Shown: positions 38,565 through 46,743 of the stretch, piece by piece
Layout of the letters: every line of letters starts with the position of its first letter
Position numbering within the stretch: position 1 is the first letter of the stretch
Assembly (NCBI RefSeq): GCF_900169265.1
Contig: NZ_FXYX01000015.1
Coordinates: 28,922-92,921 of the forward strand
Direction: 5' to 3'
Length of the DNA: 64,000 bases
Source of the DNA: Brevibacterium iodinum ATCC 49514
GTDB taxonomy: Bacteria > Actinomycetota > Actinomycetes > Actinomycetales > Brevibacteriaceae
Made by a program: the position numbers and the translations under genes
The notes under the pieces: model-generated
What the model was told of the DNA's origin: nothing
The model's database searches: none
Seen by the model: the letters and a program-made list of their open reading frames with translations, nothing else

Positions 38565-40082
38565 ATGGTGCTCAACGAACTGCTGGCGGCCGAGGGCATC
38601 ACGGATGAGTCAGACGTCGAACACATCCATCTGCTCGTCGGCGACTGGCAGCTGTTGGCCGACCTCTCCTTCGCCGACCTCGTGCTGTGGGTGCCGTCGC
38701 CCAACGGTGCCTACACTGTCCTGGCGCATGCCCGATCGACGACCGGGGCGACACTGTTCAACCGGGACCTGATCGGAGCGCGTGCGACCGGCTTGGAGAA
38801 GGAGCTGCTCGACCAGGCCAGCAGCACCCGCAGCTCTGTCTCCCACGTCGCAGCGGCCCGAGAAATGGGAATCAGCGCCGGATCCTCCGACGTCGACATC
38901 CTCGCCGAGGCGGTGCCGATCATCCGCCGCGGCGAGGCCATCGCGCTCGTCGTCCGGTATTCGGAGGAGGTCCGACGCAGAGGTTCGTCTCGCCTGGAGA
39001 AGTACTACCGGGAGACGGCGATGGCTCTGATGCGCATGATCGTGCAGGGAACGTTCCCCGATCGCGATGCCCCGTCCGGGGCCCGGCACGGCGAACCGCG
39101 AGTCGGCGACGGCATCTTCATCCTCGACCGCGATTCGCATGTGCAGTACGCCTCCCCGAACGCCGTATCGCTCATGCACCGGCTCGGCTACGGAGGAGAG
39201 ATCGAAGGCAGCTATCTCTCCGAGGTGGTCTCGAATCTCAGTGCAGAGCTGCGTCAGGTCGATGAGACCCTCCCGCTGGTGCTCACCGGGCGTGCCCCGT
39301 GGCGGACCGAACTCGAAGTCGGGCGCACGAGTGTGTCCCTGCGCGCGATTCCCCTGACGGACGAGGGCGAGAGAGTCGGTGCGATCGTCCTCGCCCGTGA
39401 CGTCTCCGAGATCCGCCGCCGCAAACGTGAGCTGCTCTCCCGCGACGCGATGATCAAGGAGATGCACCACAGGGTGAAGAACAATCTGCAGACCGTGTCC
39501 GCTCTGCTGCGGCTGCAGACCCGCCGCATCGACAGCCCCGAGGCCAAGGGGGCGCTGACCGAGGCGATGCGCCGGGTCTCGATCATCGCCGTGGTCCACG
39601 ATGTGCTCAGCCAAGGCGTCGAATCCGAAGTGGACTTCGACGAAGTCGTCGATAAGGGACTGCGGCTGACTCCCGAGCTGACCAGCCCGCTGGTGCAGAT
39701 CGAACTCAAACGGTGCGGAAGCTTCGGAACCATCTCCTCCGCCGATGCCACCTCCCTGGCCCTGGCCATCACGGAGCTGATCACGAACGCGATCGAACAC
39801 GGATTCCCCACCGAGAACCTCGACAGTCTGGAACCGGGGGAGACGCTCAACGGCCATGTGTGGGTGACCCCGGAGCGCAACGGCGACCACCTGAGCGTGA
39901 CGATCGCCGATGACGGTATCGGGTTGGGAGATACGCAGAATCCGGGCAATGGTCTGGGCACGCAGATCGTGCGCACCCTGGTCTCGGCCGACCTGGCAGG
40001 TTCGATCCAATGGCAGGCGCGCGAAGGCGGCGGAGCAGTCGCCGTCCTCGATGTTCCGCTGCGCCCGGACTCCTACGACTGA
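38565..40082 (+). CDS. pdtaS: Soluble sensor histidine kinase PdtaS-type
   Basis: 505-residue cytoplasmic kinase. An N-terminal GAF domain (to about 150) and a PAS domain (about 175-285) precede a HisKA_2-type core, in which EMHHRVKNNLQTVSALLRLQ (about 302-321) holds the phospho-acceptor histidine, and a HATPase_c domain (about 390-500) with the EHGFP and DDGIGLG motifs. No membrane segment is seen. In M. tuberculosis PdtaS phosphorylates the antitermination ANTAR regulator PdtaR and lies next to whiB1; the same neighbour is present here, which supports the assignment. A good TTGGAGGA ribosome-binding site supports ATG 38565. Confidence 0.92.
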   Translation: MVLNELLAAEGITDESDVEHIHLLVGDWQLLADLSFADLVLWVPSPNGAYTVLAHARSTTGATLFNRDLIGARATGLEKELLDQASSTRSSVSHVAAAREMGISAGSSDVDILAEAVPIIRRGEAIALVVRYSEEVRRRGSSRLEKYYRETAMALMRMIVQGTFPDRDAPSGARHGEPRVGDGIFILDRDSHVQYASPNAVSLMHRLGYGGEIEGSYLSEVVSNLSAELRQVDETLPLVLTGRAPWRTELEVGRTSVSLRAIPLTDEGERVGAIVLARDVSEIRRRKRELLSRDAMIKEMHHRVKNNLQTVSALLRLQTRRIDSPEAKGALTEAMRRVSIIAVVHDVLSQGVESEVDFDEVVDKGLRLTPELTSPLVQIELKRCGSFGTISSADATSLALAITELITNAIEHGFPTENLDSLEPGETLNGHVWVTPERNGDHLSVTIADDGIGLGDTQNPGNGLGTQIVRTLVSADLAGSIQWQAREGGGAVAVLDVPLRPDSYD

Positions 40083-40163
40083 GCGAGGCCCGTCGGACCG
40101 ACCCGCAGAGCTGCCACGCTCCGGCGTCGGTCGATATTCGGCCGGATGCCCGTCCGCACCCAC

Positions 40164-40219
40164 GACTGAGTCCCTTGTTCCGACGACGAACATTCGCCGT
40201 CGGAACAAGGGACTCAGTC
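40164..40219. terminator. 56-bp near-perfect palindrome between pdtaS and whiB1
   Basis: 27-base arms with a single mismatch (A186 opposite C197, which becomes a G-U pair in RNA from the minus strand) and a 2-base centre. It lies between convergent genes and would work as a bidirectional terminator. No T-run follows on either side. Confidence 0.7.
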
Positions 40220-40294
40220 TTCGGTGCAGGTGTGACTGGTGATTCAGTTATGGCTTCGGCAGTCCAGGGGACCGCCTTCTCAATGGCCGACGAC

Positions 40295-40543
40295 TCAGCC
40301 GGCGCGGCGGGCGCGAGCGGCACGACGCTTGAGAGCGCGACGCTCGTCCTCGCTCAGACCGCCCCAGACTCCGGCATCCTGACCGGATTCGAGGGCCCAC
40401 TGCAGGCAGGTCTCTGCGACTTCACAACGGCGACAGACAGTCTTTGCTTCCTCAATCTGGAGCAGCGCGGGTCCGGTGTTGCCGATCGGGAAGAAGAGCT
40501 CCGGATCCTCATTGAGGCATGCTGCACGGTGTCGCCAATCCAT
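40295..40543 (-). CDS. whiB1: Transcription regulator WhiB1
   Basis: 82-residue [4Fe-4S] protein that binds the primary sigma factor and, in mycobacteria, senses nitric oxide through its cluster. The start MDWRHRAAC and all ligand positions (Cys9, Cys37, Cys40, Cys46) match M. tuberculosis WhiB1 from memory, as do the GVWGG turn (58-62) and a basic C-terminus (RRALKRRAARARRAG) for DNA binding. ATG at 40543. The gene converges with pdtaS, the conserved order. A CRP-like site lies about 115 bases upstream of its start. Confidence 0.95.
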   Translation of the reverse strand: MDWRHRAACLNEDPELFFPIGNTGPALLQIEEAKTVCRRCEVAETCLQWALESGQDAGVWGGLSEDERRALKRRAARARRAG

Positions 40544-40655
40544 GGTGACCTTTCGACGAATTCAGTGAACGCGGTTGACTACGCCCGAATTCCGGGCATG
40601 CAACTCTCACAGTCAAGGTTCACATAACGCAATTGGGCGCACAAGGGTCCGGCAG

Positions 40656-40671
40656 TGTGAAATTTCTGACA
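40656..40671 (-). promoter_or_regulatory. whiB1: Candidate CRP/GlxR-type site upstream of whiB1
   Basis: TGTGAAATTTCTGACA matches the CRP/GlxR consensus TGTGAnnnnnnTCACA with one mismatch. In M. tuberculosis whiB1 transcription responds to the CRP homologue Rv3676. The 283-base gap 40544-40826 also holds a TAGACT box at about 40758 that could serve the rightward carbonic anhydrase gene. Confidence 0.45.
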
Positions 40672-40826
40672 AGAATTTTCCCTATTGTCCTGCTATGAGG
40701 GCGATCGCGCAAATCGGTCCGCAATCCGTCTTTTCGGTCCTGTCTGAGCATCTCCGCCTAGACTGTCAGGCACGTGCAGACAGCAGGTGAATGCACACAG
40801 ACATCACGTGAACCAATGGAGGACTC

Positions 40827-41378
40827 ATGACCAACGATCTCGCCAGCCCACGCATCGTCTCCGTCGGCGGACACACACCGCAGATCGATCCGGAGGCGTT
40901 CGTCGCAGCCGGTGCCACTCTCGTCGGCGACGTGCACGTGAAGAAGGGCGCCAGCGTCTTCTACGGCTGTGTTCTGCGCGCCGAAGCCGCCCCTATCACG
41001 ATCGGTGAGGACTCGAACGTGCAGGACAACACCGTCATGCACACCGACGCCGGTAAACCCGTCGTCATCGGCGCCCGCGTCTCCATCGGCCACCAAGCGC
41101 TCGTCCACGGTGCCGTCGTCGATGACGATGTGCTCATCGGAATGCACTCCACAGTGCTCAACGACGCCCATATCGGCAGCGAATCCCTCGTCGCCGCGGG
41201 CGCCGTCGTCCTCGAAGGCACGCAGATCCCCGCACGGTCGCTCGTCGCAGGTGTGCCGGCGAAGGTGCGCCGGGAGATGACCGGTGAAGGAGTGGAGAAG
41301 GTCCGGCAGAACGCCCAGTCCTATGTGCGTCTGTCGAGCCTGCACAAGGACACCGCCGAGGTGGTCGACCCGAACTGA
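40827..41378 (+). CDS. Gamma-class carbonic anhydrase family protein
   Basis: 183-residue left-handed beta-helix protein of the gamma carbonic anhydrase/acetyltransferase-like family. Hexapeptide-type repeats run through most of the length. The three expected zinc histidines can be placed at MHTD (about 71), GHQALVH (about 89-94) and, from the neighbouring subunit face, in the same turns. Many family members lack measurable anhydrase activity, so the name is a family assignment. A good GGAGGACT ribosome-binding site precedes ATG 40827. Confidence 0.85.
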   Translation: MTNDLASPRIVSVGGHTPQIDPEAFVAAGATLVGDVHVKKGASVFYGCVLRAEAAPITIGEDSNVQDNTVMHTDAGKPVVIGARVSIGHQALVHGAVVDDDVLIGMHSTVLNDAHIGSESLVAAGAVVLEGTQIPARSLVAGVPAKVRREMTGEGVEKVRQNAQSYVRLSSLHKDTAEVVDPN

Positions 41379-41380
41379 TC

Positions 41381-41419
41381 GGACCGCAGCCGGACCGATT
41401 GCGGACCGGTTCAGGACCG
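41381..41419 (+). repeat. Four GGACCG repeats at an 11-base period
   Basis: GGACCG occurs at 41381, 41392, 41403 and 41414, with unrelated 5-base spacers, starting 3 bases after the gamma carbonic anhydrase stop codon and ending about 87 bases before the lpdA start. The 11-base spacing places all copies on the same helix face. Confidence 0.7.
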
Positions 41420-41493
41420 ACCTTCCAACAGATCCCAAAGGAACCATTCGGTCGATCCCCAGGGGGCCGTTCGCCAGCATCGTGGCGATTTGA

Positions 41494-41499
41494 GACAAT
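41494..41499 (+). promoter_or_regulatory. Possible -10 box for a leaderless lpdA transcript
   Basis: GACAAT ends 6 bases before the GTG at 41506, and no Shine-Dalgarno sequence precedes that codon. Confidence 0.35.
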
Positions 41500-41505
41500 C
41501 AGTAT

Positions 41506-42930
41506 GTGAATACTGAATTTGATTCCACTGCAGATCGCGTCGTCATCATCGGCGGCGGCCCCGGCGGCTACGAAGCCGCGCTCGTCGCGGCTCAGCTCGG
41601 TGCCGATGTCATGCTCATCGAGCAGAATCGGTGCGGTGGTTCCGCCGTGCTCACCGACGTCGTGCCATCGAAGTCGCTCATCGCCACCGCGGAGATGATG
41701 GACGAGATCGAGCGCTCCGACGGGCTTGGAATCCGGATCGAGAACTCCGAGGACACCGAGGCAGGTGCGCGCCGAGTCACCGCCGACCTCGAAGCGGTCA
41801 ACAAGCGCATCCTCTCCCTCGCCGACGCTCAGGCCAACGACATCTACGAAGGCCTCATTCGGGCCGGTGTCAAAGCCATCCAGGGCAAGGCGACTCTGGC
41901 CGGTCGCGACCAGGTCCATGTAGTCGAATCCGGCGGCACCGAGTACACCCTCGAGGCCTCGACGATCCTGCTCTCGGTCGGCGCCCACCCGCGTGAGCTG
42001 CCCACTGCGCAGCCTGACGGTGAGCGCATCCTTACCTGGACTCAGCTGTACGACCTCGACGAACTGCCCGAGCACCTCATCGTCGTCGGCTCCGGTGTCA
42101 CCGGTGCCGAGTTCGCTTCGGCTTATCGGGCACTGGGCACCGAGGTGACCCTCGTGTCCTCGCGTGAGAAGGTCCTGCCCGGCCAGGACGAGGACGCAGC
42201 CGATGTGCTCGAATTCGTCTTCCGCAACAAGGGCATGAATGTCCTCTCCCGCTCCCGCGCCGCCTCGGTGACTCGGACCGACGACGGAGTCGAAGTGGTG
42301 CTCGCCGATGGTCGCCGTGTCGAAGGATCCCACTGCCTCATGGCCGTCGGTTCGATTCCGAACACCGAAGGTCTCGGCCTGGAGGAGGCCGGTGTCCGCG
42401 TCAGCGAGTCCGGACACATCGTCGTCGACGGCGTTTCGCGGACCTCGCGGGCAGGAATCTACGCGGCCGGTGACTGCACCGGTGTGCTGCCGCTGGCCTC
42501 GGTGGCAGCGATGCAGGGGCGGATCGCCATGAACCACGCGCTCGGCGACGCCGTGCAGCCGCTCAAACTGCGCAATGTCGCATCGAACGTGTTCACCGCA
42601 CCCGAGATCGCCACCGTCGGCTTCACTCAGCAGAACTACCGCGAGAACCCGACGGACATCGACACCGTGATGCTGCCGTTGGACACGAACCCGCGCGCCA
42701 AGATGCTCGGCATCGAGGACGGTTTCGTCAAGATCTTCGCTCGGCGCGGATCCGGCTCCATCCTCGGCGGAGTCGTCGTCGGTCCCCGAGCCAGTGAGCT
42801 CATCCTGCCGATCACCATGGCAGTGGAGAACCGGCTGACCGTCGATCAGCTCTCCGCCTCCTTCGTCGTCTACCCCTCGGTGAGCGGTTCGCTGACCGAA
42901 GCGGCACGGAAACTCCACCGTCACCTCTGA
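41506..42930 (+). CDS. lpdA: NAD(P)H-quinone dehydrogenase of the LpdA/flavoprotein disulfide reductase family
   Basis: 474-residue FAD protein. The N-terminal GGGPGGYEAA loop (about 13-22) binds FAD, GSGVTGAEFA (about 189-198) binds NAD(P)H, and the AAGDCTG strand (about 320-326) completes FAD binding; a dimerisation domain follows. Where lipoamide dehydrogenases have the redox CxxxxC pair the sequence is GGSAVLTDVVPSK (about 45-57), so both catalytic cysteines are missing. The M. tuberculosis relative LpdA (Rv3303c) also lacks the disulfide chemistry and reduces quinones. The C-terminal His-Glu pair is likewise not obvious. GTG 41506 appears leaderless. Confidence 0.88.
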   Translation: MNTEFDSTADRVVIIGGGPGGYEAALVAAQLGADVMLIEQNRCGGSAVLTDVVPSKSLIATAEMMDEIERSDGLGIRIENSEDTEAGARRVTADLEAVNKRILSLADAQANDIYEGLIRAGVKAIQGKATLAGRDQVHVVESGGTEYTLEASTILLSVGAHPRELPTAQPDGERILTWTQLYDLDELPEHLIVVGSGVTGAEFASAYRALGTEVTLVSSREKVLPGQDEDAADVLEFVFRNKGMNVLSRSRAASVTRTDDGVEVVLADGRRVEGSHCLMAVGSIPNTEGLGLEEAGVRVSESGHIVVDGVSRTSRAGIYAAGDCTGVLPLASVAAMQGRIAMNHALGDAVQPLKLRNVASNVFTAPEIATVGFTQQNYRENPTDIDTVMLPLDTNPRAKMLGIEDGFVKIFARRGSGSILGGVVVGPRASELILPITMAVENRLTVDQLSASFVVYPSVSGSLTEAARKLHRHL

Positions 42931-42952
42931 ACCGTCGATCCGACGAGCGCAG

Positions 42953-43258
42953 GAAAGTTTTATTCCGCAGCTGTCGATCCGGTCGCTCCTCGACCGTCAT
43001 CATGGTGTCAGGCCGATCAGCGAGGCGGGGATCGTCGTCGGCGGCTTCGCCCTCGAAGGACCTGAACTCGGGGTCCGGGTGAGCGGATCCGGCGGCGAAT
43101 CGCTTGTCACCTCGGGCCCGTTCGCCGAATCGAACGAGTTCGTCGGCGGCAGCTACGTCATCGACGTCGCCGATATCGACGAGGCGATCGCCAGGGCGCA
43201 GAAGAGCCCCGCAGCCAAGGCCGGAAACATCGAGATCCGTCCCGTGGCCGACTACTGA
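42953..43258 (+). pseudogene. Truncated YCII-related (DGPF) protein remnant
   Basis: The frame reads ESFIPQLSIRSLLD at the start and then a YCII/DGPF-type body with VTSGPFAESNEFVGGSYVI in the second half and NIEIRPV at the end, stopping at TGA 43256-43258. No ATG or GTG lies at the beginning of this frame, and the usual N-terminal strand is missing, so the 5' end has been lost. Its stop overlaps the ATG of the sigma-factor remnant by one base (TGATG), which is the normal arrangement for the YCII/ECF-sigma pair in actinomycetes. Confidence 0.75.
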
Positions 43259-44006
43259 TGGACCCCGCCCCCGATGCGGCCGCCCGCGTCCTCAGCGCCA
43301 TCGGCGAGGAGGACTACGGGCGGCTGCTCGCTGGTGGCCACGGCGAAGAACCGCGCCATCGATCTCATCCGCTCCGATGAGGTGCGCACCCGGCACCTCG
43401 CCCGCCTGCGCATCGAGGACGAACGCATCGTGCTCATCCTGCGCTTCCTCTCGGGGCTGACCACCGCCGAGGTGGCCGCCGGGTTCCTCATCGAGACCGC
43501 GACGATGCAGCAGCGGATCGTCCGTGCCAAGGAGCGGATCCTCAAGACCGGGATTCCTTTCGGCCGCCCCGCGCCCGCTGAACTCGGTGACCGGTTGCCC
43601 GGAGTGCTGCGCGTCCTCTATCTCATCTTCACTCAGGGCATCAACGCCACGGCAGGACCCGCACATACTCGAGTCGATCTGCAGCACGAAGCCATCCGGC
43701 TGGCCCGACTGCGTGCTCTATCGGATGCTGTCCGGCCTCGATCCGCCGCCGGTCGTCGCTCTCAACACCGCGATCGCCCTCGGGCGGATCTCGGGCCCCG
43801 AAGCGGCCATGAGCGCCCTGGACCAACTGGCCGACGATACGAAGCTGCTGCGTTACCGGCCCTTCCACATCGCTCGGGCGATCACCCTCGACGAACTCGG
43901 CCGCACGGCGGAGGCCGAGGACGCCTATGCCGCCGGTCTGGAATGTCCCGGCAACGATGCCGAATCCGAATACATCACTGCCCGGATCACCGATCTTCGA
44001 CGGTGA
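43258..44006 (+). pseudogene. Decayed ECF sigma factor (SigI/ECF41-like), multiple deletions and frameshifts
   Basis: Starts with ATG 43258 and a normal-looking N-terminus, but the frame ends at TGA 43378-43380 after 40 codons. From about 43331 the match continues in another frame with LVATAKNRAIDLIRSDE, then RFLSGLTTAEVAAGFL and RVLYLIFTQGINA. From about 43716 it moves to the third frame, with LYRMLSGLDPPPVVALN and a TPR-like end at 44006. Expected parts such as the sigma region 2 core and the DDRLRLIF/CCHP-type segment are missing. The whole remnant spans 749 bases against about 1,200 for an intact member. It cannot encode a working sigma factor. Confidence 0.85.
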
Positions 44007-44014
44007 TCCGGGCA
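43979..44014. terminator. Hairpin between the sigma pseudogene and the carboxylase gene
   Basis: TGCCCGGATCACCG at 43979-43992 pairs perfectly with 44001-44014 across an 8-base loop. It contains the remnant's stop codon and lies between convergent genes, so it should end both transcripts. Confidence 0.65.
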
Positions 44015-44079
44015 GGGACTTCTGTGCTCGTGACTCCTGACCTCAGGCCGGAGCGAACGGAGGCAGGCACGGGACCGGT

Positions 44080-45891
44080 TCAGGCGGCGAAGCGGATGAT
44101 CGCCTCACCGGACTTCACCGAGGCGCCTGCGTCGACGAGCACCTCGGAGACGGTGCCGGAGTGACCGGCCTTGAGCGGCTGTTCCATCTTCATGGCCTCG
44201 ATGACGGCCAGGGTGTCACCGGCTTCGACGGTGTCACCGGGGTTGACGGAGACGGAGACGATGGTGCCCTGCATGGGAGCGTTGAGCGCATTCGAATCGT
44301 CGGCGATCTTCGCGCCCTTGCGGCTGCTCAGCCCGCGCTTGCGCCGCGGCACGCTGGGGCTGGGAACATGACCGAGGTCCGCGATGACGTCCTTGGGGAC
44401 CGAAACGGTCATGCGGCGGCCATCGACCTCGACCACAACGCTGAAGCTGTCGGTTGCAGTACTCATCTGTTCTCCTAGCTGTGGATCGACAAGCGGATTG
44501 ACGAAAGCGGTTTCGAGCCAGTTGGTCCAGACCTTGAAATCGGTGGCGAAGGCCTGTTCGTTCACGAGCACCCGATGCAGCGGCAGCAGCGTCGAGACGC
44601 CCTCGATGCGGTATTCGGACAGCGCCCGGCGTGCTCGGGCCAGGGCCTCATCACGGGTGGCACCCGTGACGACGAGCTTGGCCAGCATCGGGTCGAAGTC
44701 CGTGCCGACGACGCTGCCTTCGCCGATGCCCGAATCCAGTCGCACGCCGGGACCCGATGGCGCACGGTGGTTCTTCACCGCGCCGGTGGCAGGAAAGAAC
44801 GTCGTGGGATCTTCGGCGTTGATGCGGAACTGGAAGGAGTGACCGCGCACGGCGGGGAATTCGTCGGGCAGGGCCTCGCCCGAAGCGATGCGCACCTGCC
44901 AACCGACGAGGTCGACTCCGGTGACTTCCTCGGTGACGGTGTGCTCGACCTGGATGCGCGCATTGGCTTCCATGAAGATGATCGTGCCGTCCTCGCCGAG
45001 GAGGAACTCACACGTCGCTGCGCCGACGTAGCCGACGTGGGCGAGCAGGCGTGCCGAGGCTTCGGAGACGATGCGCTCATACTCGGCGGTGAGGAACGGA
45101 GCGGGCGCCTCCTCGATGATCTTCTGGTTGCGGCGCTGCAGAGTGCAGTCACGCGTGGACACAACCCGCACGTTGCCGTGGGCATCGGCCAGGCACTGGG
45201 TCTCGAGGTGACGGGGGCGCACGATCTGCTTCTCGATGAGGCACTCACCGCGCCCGAAAGCACTCTGCGCCTCGCGGGTCGCCGCAGTATAGGCGGCCTC
45301 GAGATCCTCGGCAGCGGCGCAGGCGCGGAAACCACGCCCGCCTCCGCCGTGGACGGCCTTGACGACGACGGGGAACCCGATCCGGTCGGCTACCTCGTCG
45401 GCTTCTGTCAGATCGGCCACGGCGCCGTCGGAACCGGGCGCAACCGGAGCGTCGACGGCTTCGGCGACGGCACGGGCTCCGGACTTGTCACCGAGGAGCT
45501 CGATCGCCGCCGGGGGAGGACCGACCCAGATCAGCCCGGCATCGATGACGGCCTGTGCGAACTGCGCGTTCTCGGCCATGTAGCCGTAACCGGGGTGGAC
45601 GGCATCGGCGCCGGAGCGCTTGGCCAAGGCGAGGATCTTCTCGATGTCGAGATACGTCTCCCCGGCTCCGGACCCGTCCAGCAGCCACGCGTCGTCGGCG
45701 AGTTCGACGAAGTCGGCATCGGAATCGGCACGGGTGTACACGGCCACGGCTTTGATGCCGAGGTCGTGGGCGGCCCGGATGATGCGCAGAGCGATCTCAC
45801 CGCGGTTGGCGATGAGGACTCGGCGGACGGCCCCGGTCGGAACAGTGGTGCTCAGTGCCGAGGTCGTGGAGTCGGAGAGGACTGTTGTCAT
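44080..45891 (-). CDS. accA: Acetyl/propionyl-CoA carboxylase alpha subunit (biotin carboxylase plus biotin carrier)
   Basis: 603-residue biotin-dependent enzyme subunit that makes malonyl- or methylmalonyl-CoA for lipid synthesis with a separate beta subunit. The ATG at 45891 is used because AAAGGAGC lies 5 bases upstream; an in-frame start at 45912 lacks a site. The biotin carboxylase domain starts RRVLIANRGEIALRII (about 22-37), has the ATP-grasp glycine loop GGGGRGFRAC near 185 and a large C-terminal lobe. A carrier domain occupies the last 70 residues with the biotinylation motif EAMKME (about 569-574). Two TGTTCT copies 12 bases apart upstream may be a regulatory site. Confidence 0.93.
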   Translation of the reverse strand: MTTVLSDSTTSALSTTVPTGAVRRVLIANRGEIALRIIRAAHDLGIKAVAVYTRADSDADFVELADDAWLLDGSGAGETYLDIEKILALAKRSGADAVHPGYGYMAENAQFAQAVIDAGLIWVGPPPAAIELLGDKSGARAVAEAVDAPVAPGSDGAVADLTEADEVADRIGFPVVVKAVHGGGGRGFRACAAAEDLEAAYTAATREAQSAFGRGECLIEKQIVRPRHLETQCLADAHGNVRVVSTRDCTLQRRNQKIIEEAPAPFLTAEYERIVSEASARLLAHVGYVGAATCEFLLGEDGTIIFMEANARIQVEHTVTEEVTGVDLVGWQVRIASGEALPDEFPAVRGHSFQFRINAEDPTTFFPATGAVKNHRAPSGPGVRLDSGIGEGSVVGTDFDPMLAKLVVTGATRDEALARARRALSEYRIEGVSTLLPLHRVLVNEQAFATDFKVWTNWLETAFVNPLVDPQLGEQMSTATDSFSVVVEVDGRRMTVSVPKDVIADLGHVPSPSVPRRKRGLSSRKGAKIADDSNALNAPMQGTIVSVSVNPGDTVEAGDTLAVIEAMKMEQPLKAGHSGTVSEVLVDAGASVKSGEAIIRFAA

Positions 45892-45912
45892 GGTGCTCCT
45901 TTGTACGATCAC

Positions 45913-45930
45913 AGAACAATTTAGAGAACA
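45913..45930 (-). promoter_or_regulatory. Direct repeat flanking a -10-like box upstream of accA
   Basis: On the minus strand TGTTCT occurs twice with a 6-base spacer (45925-45930 and 45913-45918), overlapping a TAAATT hexamer (45918-45923) about 22 bases before the start. Possible operator over the core promoter. Confidence 0.35.
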
Positions 45931-46014
45931 GCACCAAGGGTTTGTAGGACAGCGATAAAAAATTGGGACGAGAACTTCAATGTCCTCGGGCGTGTCACCG
46001 GACCAGGGACGAGT

Positions 46015-46743
46015 CTACCGCTTGAGAGCCCACAGATCGGGCCAGAACAGGCCCATGTCGGTGACCAATTCGCGCACGACGGGCAGGCTGAGGCCGAGCA
46101 CGGTGAGGTGGTCGCCGTCGAGCCGGTCGACGAAGGCCCCACCGTAACTGTCGATGGTCAGCGCCCCGGCCACGTGGAAGGGCTCTTCGGTGGCGATGTA
46201 AGCTTCGAGCTCCTCCGTGGTGGGTGAGCCGATGAGCACCGAGGTGGCCGACCGCTGCGAGCGCAGAGCGCCGAGTTCGAAGGGCGCCGAGTCGGTTCGA
46301 CCGGCATCATCGCCGCGGCCGTCATCTGAAGCCCGGTCGACTGCGCCGTTCGCCTGTTGCGCCCGCGTGAGCACGGCGACCGTATGGCCCGAATGCAGCT
46401 GTGTCCACTGGCCCGCGATCGCCGACCACACGGCGCGAGTGCGTTCGGCCGTTCCCGGTTTGCCGATGGCCTGTCCGTCGAATTCGAGCAGGGAGTCCCC
46501 GGCGATGACGACCACGGTGTCCGCGCCGTCAAGAGTCGGGGGAGCGGACGCGATGATCCGGTCGATGACCGCACGAGCCTTCGCCTCCGACAACGCTGTG
46601 GTGAGTTCGCCGACGGAACCGGTGAAATCGACCTCGAGGGCACGTTCGTCGACCTCGGAGACGATGATGACCGGGTCGATCCCGCCGGCCCGGAGGATCT
46701 GGCGACGTGAAGGGGACTGGGATGCGAGGACTACAGGGATCAC
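46015..46743 (-). CDS. maf: Maf family nucleotide pyrophosphatase
   Basis: 242 residues starting from GTG 46743, which overlaps the stop of the upstream gene (GTGA). The N-terminus VIPVVLASQSPSRRQILR is the Maf signature, followed by a typical EVDERALE block and an AGDSLLEFDGQAIGKP segment (about 80-95) containing the catalytic Asp and Glu-Lys pair. Maf proteins hydrolyse modified or non-canonical nucleoside triphosphates (dTTP/UTP or m7GTP branches) and affect division. The product is about 40 residues longer than most, with a Gly/Ala/Asp-rich insertion around 150-165. Confidence 0.88.
   Translation of the reverse strand: MIPVVLASQSPSRRQILRAGGIDPVIIVSEVDERALEVDFTGSVGELTTALSEAKARAVIDRIIASAPPTLDGADTVVVIAGDSLLEFDGQAIGKPGTAERTRAVWSAIAGQWTQLHSGHTVAVLTRAQQANGAVDRASDDGRGDDAGRTDSAPFELGALRSQRSATSVLIGSPTTEELEAYIATEEPFHVAGALTIDSYGGAFVDRLDGDHLTVLGLSLPVVRELVTDMGLFWPDLWALKR

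Noticed and set aside
40575..40790. 71-codon open frame between whiB1 and the gamma carbonic anhydrase
   Set aside because: No ribosome-binding site, unusual composition, and it overlaps the probable whiB1 promoter and CRP-like site.
43274..44164. 296-codon frame that could be called an intact sigma factor
   Set aside because: It lacks the N-terminal part, loses homology after about 43718 where another frame continues it, and runs through the terminator hairpin.
44575..45924. 449-codon open frame opposite the carboxylase gene
   Set aside because: Shadow frame; biotin carboxylase and carrier motifs are on the minus strand.
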